A stretch of DNA of 64,000 bases, taken from Aeromicrobium yanjiei. Its GTDB lineage: Bacteria; Actinomycetota; Actinomycetes; Propionibacteriales; Nocardioidaceae. The translations under genes were made by a program, and so were the position numbers. This document shows, in pieces, positions 57,411-64,000 of this stretch. The notes below the pieces were generated by a model that had not been told where the DNA came from, did no database searches, and saw nothing but the letters and a program-made list of their open reading frames with translations. Each line of letters begins with the position of its first letter. The stretch's first letter is position 1. The stretch is from the NCBI RefSeq assembly GCF_009649075.1, contig NZ_CP045737.1, positions 186,001-250,000 of the forward strand. Reading direction: 5' to 3'.

Positions 57411-58724
57411 TCATCTGCGCTTGGCGCGGGCTCTGAGGGGCCCCACCAGACGGGGGCCGGCGAGGCGCTGCTCGAGGCGCCGGGCCTCGCGTCGCACGGG
57501 CTGAGCGACGTACTCGCCGAGGATGACGCCGGCCGCGAGCGAGATGGCGATCGCGGCGGCGGTGATCATCGCGAGGATGCCGGCGTAGTTGTCGGCGGCC
57601 AGCATCGAGAGGCCGCGGTAGATCGACAGTCCGGGGAGCAGCGGGACGATCGCGGCGACGACCACCACGAGCGGCGGCACGCGGCACCAACCCGCGACGG
57701 TGAACCCGACCAGGCCGATGAAGACCGCGGCGAGTCCGGCGGGCCAGGCGCGCCCCACGTCGTGGTCGGCGAGGAACAGGTAGATGCCGGCGGCGACCCC
57801 GCCGACGGCCGCGATCGGGACGATGCTGCGGCGCGGGGCGTACGCGGAGTAGGCGAACGCGCCGGCGGCGATCGCGGCACCCGTGACCATCAGCGGGAGG
57901 CGGGACAGGCCGGCGACGCCCGGGTCGAGGGTGATGTCGACGCCGAGCAGGCCACCCACGGTCAGGCCGCCGCTGACGCCGACGATGATGCCGGCGGTCG
58001 ACATCATCACCTCGAGGATGCGGGCGACCGCGGTGACGTAGAAGCCGGTCAGCGCATCCTGGATCGCGCCGATGAAGCCGAGCCCCGCCAGGAGCATCAC
58101 GATGCTCGCGGTGATGACGAGCGACGGGTCGACGTCGAGGTCGATCGCGCTCGCCGCGACCGCCATCAGGGTCGCGAGGAGCCCGCCGGCCACCTGGGCG
58201 TAGAAGAACGGCAGCCGCAGCCGCGAGAGATAGCGCTGGAGGATCTCGATGCCGCCCGACGCCGCCGCTGCGATGAGCGTGACGAGCCAGTCGCCGCCGA
58301 TCAGCAGGGCGATCCCCGCGCCGATGAGCGCGTACGACACGGTCACGGCCCAGCGCGAGGTGTGGTGGCCGGTCGACGCGATCCGGGCGACCCGCGTCCG
58401 CGCCTCGTCCAGGTCGATGTCGTCCCGGAGCAGGTCGGTCACGACCTGGTCGACGTCCGTGAGGTCCTCGAAGTCGGTCTCGCGGTGCGTGACGTGGCGG
58501 GTCAGCGAGAACGCCGGCTCGTCGAATGCGGCCTGGTAGGAGATCTCCAGTGTCGTGAACGTCACGTCGACCTGGGCCTGCCGCAGACCCAGGTGGTGGG
58601 CGATCGACGACATCGTCGCGGTGACGTCGGCGGCACCCGCACCGTTGGACAGCAGCATCTCCCCGACCCGTAGGGCGAGGTCGAGGGTGCGCTGAATCTG
58701 GCGAGTGTCGTCCACGCCATCCAT
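57411..58724 (-). CDS. thrE: Threonine/serine exporter, ThrE family
   Basis: Membrane exporter of 437 residues. The N-terminal cytoplasmic domain starts LALRVGEMLLSNGAGAADVT and contains GLRQAQVDVTFTTLEIS, the ThrE signature. Ten hydrophobic helices follow in two groups, corresponding to the ThrE and ThrE_2 parts that are separate proteins in some bacteria. In Corynebacterium the homologue exports threonine and serine using the proton motive force. The C-terminal tail is strongly basic. It is divergent from the hydrolase gene with about 40 nt between. Confidence 0.9.
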   Translation of the reverse strand: MDGVDDTRQIQRTLDLALRVGEMLLSNGAGAADVTATMSSIAHHLGLRQAQVDVTFTTLEISYQAAFDEPAFSLTRHVTHRETDFEDLTDVDQVVTDLLRDDIDLDEARTRVARIASTGHHTSRWAVTVSYALIGAGIALLIGGDWLVTLIAAAASGGIEILQRYLSRLRLPFFYAQVAGGLLATLMAVAASAIDLDVDPSLVITASIVMLLAGLGFIGAIQDALTGFYVTAVARILEVMMSTAGIIVGVSGGLTVGGLLGVDITLDPGVAGLSRLPLMVTGAAIAAGAFAYSAYAPRRSIVPIAAVGGVAAGIYLFLADHDVGRAWPAGLAAVFIGLVGFTVAGWCRVPPLVVVVAAIVPLLPGLSIYRGLSMLAADNYAGILAMITAAAIAISLAAGVILGEYVAQPVRREARRLEQRLAGPRLVGPLRARAKRR

Positions 58725-58765
58725 ACTGTTGGACGCGCACGGCCGAGTCCAAAACGAGGAGTCAG

Positions 58766-59749
58766 ATGAGCACCTGGAAGGCCGACGAGCTCGGCGACGG
58801 CTACGAGAGGCGCACGATCGCCCTCGGCACCGATCCCGACGGCGAGGGCACGATCGAGGCCACCTTGGTCCGGCACACGCCGCCGCAGGACGTCCGCGCG
58901 GCCGTGCTGTACGTCCACGGCTTCAGCGACTACTTCTTCCAAAAGGAGCTGGCCGAGTTCTTCACCGAGCGCGGCTACGCGTTCTACGCGCTCGACCTCC
59001 GCAAGTGCGGGCGTTCGCGGCGTGAGGGGCAGACCGGGCACTACGTGTCCGATCTCGCGATGTACGACCAGGAGCTGAACGCCTCGCTCGCGATCATCCG
59101 CGACGAGACCGACGGCAAGCCCGTCGTGCTGTCGGGCCACTCGACCGGCGGCCTGATCATCCCGCTGTGGCTGGACCGGCTCAACCGTCGTCCGGGCGGC
59201 TCGAAGGGCGCCGGCATCGCGGGTGTCATCCTCAACAGCCCGTGGTTCGACCTGCAGGGCAAGGCCTGGATGCGCACGATCGGCACGCGGGGGATCGGGC
59301 TGGTCGCGAAGGTCCGGCCCAAGGACCTCATCAAGCTGCCGCCCACCAATGCGTACGGCACGAGCCTGCACGTGACCGCGCACGGCGAGTGGGACTTCAA
59401 CACGGTCTACAAGCCGCTCGAGGGGTTCCCCGTCTCGTACGGCTGGCTGACCGCGGTGCGCCGCGGCCAGGCCCAGCTGCACCGGGGGCTCGACGTGGGT
59501 GTGCCGTCGCTGGTGCTGCGCTCGACCAGGACGAAGTTCGCGCGGGAGTACTCGCCGGCCGTCGACGAGGCCGACGCGGTGCTCGACGTCCGTCAGATCG
59601 CCCGCTGGTCGGGCTGCCTCGGCGACTCCGTGACCGTCGAACCGATCGAGGGCGCCCGCCACGACGTGTTCATCTCCAAGGAGGAGCCGCGCCGGGCCGC
59701 GTACGACACGGTCGACCGCTGGCTGGCGGCCCACGACCTCCCAAGCTGA
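58766..59749 (+). CDS. Alpha/beta hydrolase (serine aminopeptidase/lysophospholipase type)
   Basis: A 327-residue hydrolase with Hydrolase_4 character. The strand-turn AVLYVHGFSDYFFQ gives the oxyanion region, the nucleophile elbow is GHSTGG, and the catalytic His is likely in EGARHDVFISKEE near the end. LDLRKCGRSRR corresponds to the family's DxRGxGxS segment. Monoacylglycerol lipase or lysophospholipase activity is the usual guess. GAGGAG precedes ATG 58766. The stop is followed four bases later by a very long hairpin. Confidence 0.88.
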   Translation: MSTWKADELGDGYERRTIALGTDPDGEGTIEATLVRHTPPQDVRAAVLYVHGFSDYFFQKELAEFFTERGYAFYALDLRKCGRSRREGQTGHYVSDLAMYDQELNASLAIIRDETDGKPVVLSGHSTGGLIIPLWLDRLNRRPGGSKGAGIAGVILNSPWFDLQGKAWMRTIGTRGIGLVAKVRPKDLIKLPPTNAYGTSLHVTAHGEWDFNTVYKPLEGFPVSYGWLTAVRRGQAQLHRGLDVGVPSLVLRSTRTKFAREYSPAVDEADAVLDVRQIARWSGCLGDSVTVEPIEGARHDVFISKEEPRRAAYDTVDRWLAAHDLPS

Positions 59750-59753
59750 CTGA

Positions 59754-59830
59754 CCCCCGCCCAGATCTGCGGACTTCTGCACGCAATGCGGCACGGATTC
59801 CGTGCAACAGTCCGCAGATCTGGGTCGGGG
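59754..59830. repeat. Long interrupted hairpin, REP-like or terminator
   Basis: A perfect 16-bp stem, CCCAGATCTGCGGACT (59760-59775) and AGTCCGCAGATCTGGG (59809-59824), is extended outward by four C-G pairs (59754-59757 with 59827-59830) and inward by TGCACG/CGTGCA. An alternative inner hairpin GCACGG-att-CCGTGC is also possible. It lies between the hydrolase stop and dnaX. Form and size resemble mobile palindromic intergenic repeats, but it may simply be a terminator. Confidence 0.6.
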
Positions 59831-59875
59831 CGTCCGGTGGTCGCCAGTGTCGGGGGCGGTCGTTAGTCTCTAGGT

Positions 59876-61852
59876 GTGGATGCCCCCCTCGCGCTGTATC
59901 GCCGCTACCGGCCGGAGACGTTTGCCGAGGTGATCGGGCAGGCGCACGTGACCGATCCGCTCCGCCACGCGCTGGCCGCCAACCGGGTCAACCACGCGTA
60001 CCTCTTCTCGGGCCCGCGAGGCTGCGGCAAGACGACCAGCGCCCGCATCCTTGCGCGCGCGCTCAACTGCGAGAAGGCGCCGATCGCCGATCCGTGCGGC
60101 GAGTGCCAGAGCTGCCGTGACCTCGCGCGCGGCGGGCCGGGCAGCATCGACGTCATCGAGATCGACGCGGCCAGCCACGGCGGTGTCGACGACGCCCGCG
60201 ACCTGCGCGAGCGGGCCTTCTTCGCCCCGGTCAGCAGCCGCTACAAGGTCTACATCATCGACGAGGCCCACATGGTCTCCCCGCAGGGCTTCAACGCGCT
60301 GCTCAAGCTCGTCGAGGAGCCGCCGCCGCACCTGAAGTTCATCTTCGCGACGACCGAGCCCGACAAGGTCATCGGCACGATCCGCTCGCGCACCCACCAC
60401 TACCCGTTCCGGCTGGTGCCGCCCAAGGCGCTCGGCGACTACCTCATGCAGCTGTGCGAGGCCGAGGGCGTGACCCTCGCGCCGACCGCGCTGCCGCTGG
60501 TCGTCCGCGCGGGACAGGGATCGGTCCGTGACACGCTCAGCGTGCTCGACCAGCTGCTCGGCGGCGCCGGGCCCGACGGCGTGACGTACGACCTCGCTGT
60601 CCAGCTGCTCGGCTACACGCCCGACTCGCTGCTCGACGAGGCCATCGACGCCTTCGCGGCCGGCGACGGGTCGACCGTGTTCGGCGTCGTCGACAAGGTC
60701 ATCGAGACGGGCCAGGACCCGCGCCGCTTCGCCGAGGACCTGCTGCAGCGGCTGCGTGACCTCGTGATCGTCGCCGCGGTGCCCGATGCCCTCGACAAGG
60801 GGTTGCTCGACGTGCCGGGCGACCGCGCGGAGCGCCTGGTCACCCAGGCCAACGGCTTCGGCCCGTCCGAGCTGACCCGCGCGGCCGACATCGTCAACGC
60901 GGCGCTGATGGAGTTCCGCGGGGCGACCGCACCGCGGCTGCTCCTCGAGCTCATGTGCGCCCGCATCCTCGTGCCGGGGGCCGACAACTCCACGCAGGGC
61001 TTCCAGGCCCGCCTCGACCGGGTCGAGCGTCGCCTGCACATGGACGGGGGCGCCCCGGAGGCGAGTCCCGCCGCGGTGCACCCGCCTGCGGTCCAGCCTG
61101 CCCCGGCCCCGCAGCCGACCCCGGCTCCGCAGCCGACCCCGGCCCCGCAGCCGGTCGCAGCGCCCGTGCAGGCCGAACGCGTCGAGCCCGCGCCGCCCGT
61201 CCAGGCCGAGCCCGCCCCGTCCGCGCCCCCCGTCGCCCAGCGACCCGCACCGGTCGCGGAGCCCGAGCCCGAGCGTGCTGCTCCCGCTGCTCCCGCTGCA
61301 CCGCAGGTGGAGGAGCCGGCCGGCACGCTGACGATCGCCGACGTACGACGTCTCTGGCCCGAGATCCTCGACCGGATCCGCGACATGCGCCGCTTCGCCT
61401 GGATCATGCTGAGCCAGAACGCTCAGGTCATGGCGCTGGACGGTCAGGTCCTGACCATCGCGCTGGTCAACGCCGGCGCACGCGACTCGTTCATCAACAG
61501 CGGATCGGCCGACTACGTCCAAAAGGCCCTGCACCAGGTCCTCGGCGTGACCTGGCGCATCGAGGCGATCGTCGACCCGGGCACCCGCCCCGGCGTGGTC
61601 GACGACTACGACGACGGCTCCTCGCGCCCGGCCGCGGCTCCCACCTCGTCGGCACCCTCGACGCCGCCTGTGGCGGTGCCCGACTCGGTCCGCCAGGCGA
61701 TGAGGGAGCAGCACAGCCCCCAGACGCGCGAGGACCCCGACGCGTCCGCCGATCGCAACGATCCCGTCGTCGACCACGAGGTCCTCGATCCCGAGCTGCT
61801 GCTGAGCCGGGAGCTCGGGGCGCAGGTCATTGACGAGCACCCCGCGGACTGA
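59876..61852 (+). CDS. dnaX: DNA polymerase III subunits gamma and tau
   Basis: Clamp-loader ATPase of 658 residues. Walker A is SGPRGCGKT (residues 45-53), the zinc site uses Cys65, 74, 77 and 80 (NCEKAPIADPCGECQSC), Walker B is YIIDEAHMVS and the SRC-like sensor follows in FIFATTEPDKVIGTIRSRTH. Residues about 395-480 form a Pro/Ala/Gln-rich linker with repeats (APQPTPAPQPTP), followed by a C-terminal tau-like domain beginning RRLWPEILDRIRDMRRFAWI. GTG 59876 is chosen; TAGTCT lies 6 nt upstream, so the mRNA is probably leaderless. The PabB-type gene begins inside its last codons. Confidence 0.95.
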   Translation: MDAPLALYRRYRPETFAEVIGQAHVTDPLRHALAANRVNHAYLFSGPRGCGKTTSARILARALNCEKAPIADPCGECQSCRDLARGGPGSIDVIEIDAASHGGVDDARDLRERAFFAPVSSRYKVYIIDEAHMVSPQGFNALLKLVEEPPPHLKFIFATTEPDKVIGTIRSRTHHYPFRLVPPKALGDYLMQLCEAEGVTLAPTALPLVVRAGQGSVRDTLSVLDQLLGGAGPDGVTYDLAVQLLGYTPDSLLDEAIDAFAAGDGSTVFGVVDKVIETGQDPRRFAEDLLQRLRDLVIVAAVPDALDKGLLDVPGDRAERLVTQANGFGPSELTRAADIVNAALMEFRGATAPRLLLELMCARILVPGADNSTQGFQARLDRVERRLHMDGGAPEASPAAVHPPAVQPAPAPQPTPAPQPTPAPQPVAAPVQAERVEPAPPVQAEPAPSAPPVAQRPAPVAEPEPERAAPAAPAAPQVEEPAGTLTIADVRRLWPEILDRIRDMRRFAWIMLSQNAQVMALDGQVLTIALVNAGARDSFINSGSADYVQKALHQVLGVTWRIEAIVDPGTRPGVVDDYDDGSSRPAAAPTSSAPSTPPVAVPDSVRQAMREQHSPQTREDPDASADRNDPVVDHEVLDPELLLSRELGAQVIDEHPAD

Positions 61853-64000
61853 GCTCGTCCGGAGACGCCTGGATCTCCGGGCGGATCCGCTCGACGTCCT
61901 GCGGCGCTTCCGCGGTCGCGACCGGCTCGTCGCGCTGCTCGGCGACTGGCACCACGGCGAGGCGCTGATCGCCTTCGAGCCGAGCCGGGTGCTCGAGGGT
62001 GATCCGTTCAGCGGCATCGACCTCGACCCCCTGCCGCCCGACGTGTCCGGCTTCGGCGGCGGCTGGATCGGCGCCTGGGGCTACCAGCTCGGCCGGCTCG
62101 TCGAGGACCTGCCGCCCACCCCTCACCGGCCGATCCCGCAGCCCGACCACCGCCTCGCGTTCTACGACCACGTCCTTCGGCTCAGTGACGGCGTGTGGTG
62201 GCTGGAGTCGCTGACCCGCGACGACGAGCGCGACGCCCGGGTCGTGGCCGCCCTCGACGCCGCAGCTCCGGGCCCCCGCGCGTACGACGTGGGCTCGTTC
62301 GCGATGACTCCGACACCGGACGGCCACCGCGCGGCGGTCGCGACCGTGCTCGAGCACATCGCGGCCGGCGACATCTTCCAGGCCAATCTGTGCGCCCGCC
62401 TCGAGGCGCCGTTCGCGGGTGATCCGCTCGACGTCTTCTGCGCGGGTGTCGAGCGTCTGCACCCGGCGTTCGCGGCGTACGTGTCCGGTCCCGAGGGTGC
62501 GCTGGTGAGCCTCTCGCCGGAGCTGTTCCTGCGGCGCACCGGCGACGAGGTGCTGAGCTCGCCGGTCAAGGGGACGGCCCCGCTCGACACCGACCCGGAC
62601 GAGCTGGTGGCCTCGGCCAAGGACCGTGCCGAGAACGTCATGATCGTCGACCTGATGCGCAACGACCTCGGACGGGTGAGCGTGCCCGGATCCGTTCGGG
62701 TGCCCGCGCTCACCCGCGCCGAGCGCCACTCGGTGTGGCACCTGGTCTCCGATGTCGTCGGGCACGTCGGGCCGCGGGTGCGCGACTCGGACCTGCTCCG
62801 TGCGACCTTCCCGCCCGGATCGGTCACCGGTGCACCCAAGGTGCGGGCCATGGAGATCATCAACGCGCTCGAGCCGACCGGGCGCGAGGCCTACACCGGT
62901 GCGATCGGCCACGTCAGCCCGGCAGCGGGGCTCGAGCTCAACGTCGTGATCCGCACGTTCGAGATCGCGGGCGGCTCGATCTGGCTCGGCGTCGGCGGGG
63001 GAGTCGTGGCGGACTCGACCCCCGAGGGGGAGTACGCCGAGTGCCTGGTCAAGGCCCGGCCCCTGATCGAGGCGATCGGAGGCCGCCTCGACCTGGTCAC
63101 CGACGCGCCGGCCCCCGATCCGCCGCGCCCCCCGGAAGCACGCAGCGTCCGTGCCGCCGACGAGGCGCAGGGCATCTTCGACACGACGTTGGTGGTGGAC
63201 GGACGGGTCGTCGACCTGGACGCTCACCTGACCCGCCTCGACGAGAGCGTCCGCACGGTCCACGGGACGTCGATCCGGGCGTCGCTCGACGACGCGGTCG
63301 TCCGCCGGGCGGCGACCCTGGGCGGTCGGCACCGCCTGCGGGTCGACGCGGTGCCCCGTGACGGCGGCGTCGAGGTCACGGTGGCGACCAGCCCAGTCGG
63401 CCCGCCGACCGGGCCGTGGACGCTCACGCCGCGACCGGTGGGTTCCGGCTGGGGTCGGCACAAGTGGATCGACCGACGCGCACTGGCGGACGATCGCGGA
63501 CCCGGTCACGACCTGCTGCTGACGTCCGACGACGGTGCGGTCCTGGAGACGGCCCGGGCCAATCTGTTCGTGGTCCTCGACGACGGCGTCCACACCCCGC
63601 CGACCGACGGGCGCATCCTGCCCGGCACCGCCCGGGCCCGGGTCATCGAGATCCTGCGCGATGCGACGATCCCGGTGTTCGAGAGGCGACTGACCGCCGA
63701 CGACCTCAGGGCCGCGACCGAGCTCTTCGCGACCAATGCCCTGCGCGGCGTGGTCCCGGTCGTGGCGGTCGAGGGCGTCGGCACGTGGGCGGTCGGGCGT
63801 ACGACCGAGTGGCTCGCCGAGGAGCTGCAGGCCCTCTGGTCCCCGGCCCCGTCCCCGGGCGGCGGTGCGCTTGCGTCCAGCCGGGCGTCCGAAGTGGACG
63901 CGGGCGCACCGCCCACCGACGGCTCGGCGGCGCGGGTGCTGTTCATCGACAACTACGACTCGTTCGTCTACAACCTCGTCCAGTACGTCGGTGAGCTCGG
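61830..64000 (+). CDS. pabB: PabB-PabC-PabA fusion, p-aminobenzoate synthesis, 3'-truncated
   Basis: One uninterrupted frame from about 61830 to the window end encodes three folate-pathway activities in order. Residues about 1-440 are aminodeoxychorismate synthase component I, with SSPVKGTA (the Lys of PIKGT that marks PabB rather than TrpE) and FPPGSVTGAPKVRAMEII. Residues about 448-680 are the PLP-dependent aminodeoxychorismate lyase, with GIFDTTLVVDG at the start and the PLP lysine in GRHKWIDRR. At residue 703, after a 25-residue Ser/Gly/Pro linker, VLFIDNYDSFVYNLVQYVGE begins the glutaminase (PabA/TrpG). I see no stop between the domains. The start is probably TTG 61830, overlapping dnaX by 23 nt; no ATG or GTG is available before the domain. 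Confidence 0.9.
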   Translation, partial: MTSTPRTELVRRRLDLRADPLDVLRRFRGRDRLVALLGDWHHGEALIAFEPSRVLEGDPFSGIDLDPLPPDVSGFGGGWIGAWGYQLGRLVEDLPPTPHRPIPQPDHRLAFYDHVLRLSDGVWWLESLTRDDERDARVVAALDAAAPGPRAYDVGSFAMTPTPDGHRAAVATVLEHIAAGDIFQANLCARLEAPFAGDPLDVFCAGVERLHPAFAAYVSGPEGALVSLSPELFLRRTGDEVLSSPVKGTAPLDTDPDELVASAKDRAENVMIVDLMRNDLGRVSVPGSVRVPALTRAERHSVWHLVSDVVGHVGPRVRDSDLLRATFPPGSVTGAPKVRAMEIINALEPTGREAYTGAIGHVSPAAGLELNVVIRTFEIAGGSIWLGVGGGVVADSTPEGEYAECLVKARPLIEAIGGRLDLVTDAPAPDPPRPPEARSVRAADEAQGIFDTTLVVDGRVVDLDAHLTRLDESVRTVHGTSIRASLDDAVVRRAATLGGRHRLRVDAVPRDGGVEVTVATSPVGPPTGPWTLTPRPVGSGWGRHKWIDRRALADDRGPGHDLLLTSDDGAVLETARANLFVVLDDGVHTPPTDGRILPGTARARVIEILRDATIPVFERRLTADDLRAATELFATNALRGVVPVVAVEGVGTWAVGRTTEWLAEELQALWSPAPSPGGGALASSRASEVDAGAPPTDGSAARVLFIDNYDSFVYNLVQYVGEL

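Noticed and set aside
61827..63593. Long minus-strand frame at the right end
   Set aside because: It is the antisense of the Pab fusion, whose plus-strand frame carries recognisable enzyme motifs.

Overview
The window is GC-rich actinobacterial DNA. Genes are densely packed with many 1-4 nt start/stop overlaps, GTG starts are common, and several promoters sit 6-7 nt before the start codon, which suggests leaderless mRNAs. A split lycopene cyclase, deazaflavin (F420)-type oxidoreductase, DUF6629 and DUF2804 proteins, a PucR regulator and the tRNA-Ser / SRP RNA / dnaX neighbourhood all fit Nocardioidaceae (Aeromicrobium or Nocardioides-like). The genus is an inference; no rRNA is present.

Region 1 (1-18.4 kb) is a catabolic island. 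It starts with the 3' part of a methylmalonate-semialdehyde dehydrogenase gene, then a small unknown gene and a tandem TetR-type regulator on the minus strand. Divergent from the regulator runs a plus-strand series of about 15 kb: a PucR regulator, a complete Opp/Dpp-type ABC importer (lipoprotein, two permeases, two ATPases), an alpha/beta hydrolase, an MFS transporter whose frame runs without a stop into an amidohydrolase-like protein, a second amidohydrolase, a Rieske protein, a NuoF-like flavoprotein and a 3Fe-4S-type ferredoxin. The first amidohydrolase lacks several metal ligands that the second one keeps. The substrate cannot be named. The island ends at a decayed IS481-type transposase beside tRNA-Ser(CGA).

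Region 2 (18.4-40.5 kb) holds mostly housekeeping and accessory genes. These include two aldo/keto reductases, a lipoate ligase-type protein, a membrane fatty-acid desaturase with its ferredoxin reductase and a small partner, a PatB-type aminotransferase, a GGDEF protein, a CsbD stress protein missed by long-ORF searches, a cation/proton antiporter, a LytR_C protein with a VapB-like partner, a HerA-like ATPase, a PAP2 phosphatase behind a strongly structured leader, an MFS relic, a DUF2804 protein, a GMC oxidoreductase and an endonuclease/exonuclease/phosphatase protein.

Region 3 (40.6-51.1 kb) is a carotenoid locus. It contains idi, a CDP-alcohol phosphatidyltransferase, a 3,4-desaturase-like CrtI paralogue, a family-2 glycosyltransferase, a CruF-type hydratase, a spheroidene-monooxygenase-like protein, a YihY membrane protein, two lycopene cyclase half-proteins, crtB, crtI and crtE. 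Together they can be read as: GGPP to phytoene to lycopene, cyclisation of one or both ends, then hydration, 3',4'-desaturation, glycosylation and possibly ketolation of an open end. That predicts a glycosylated, possibly monocyclic carotenoid.

Region 4 (51.2-64 kb) carries a DUF2243 membrane protein, a lipoprotein, tRNA-Ser(GGA), the SRP RNA, an MFS efflux pump with a divergent TetR repressor and a clear operator, a pair of acyl-CoA dehydrogenases, a ThrE exporter, an alpha/beta hydrolase ending in a long hairpin, and dnaX. It ends with one continuous frame joining PabB, PabC and the start of PabA. That apparent three-function p-aminobenzoate synthase runs off the window edge and is among the most interesting items here.
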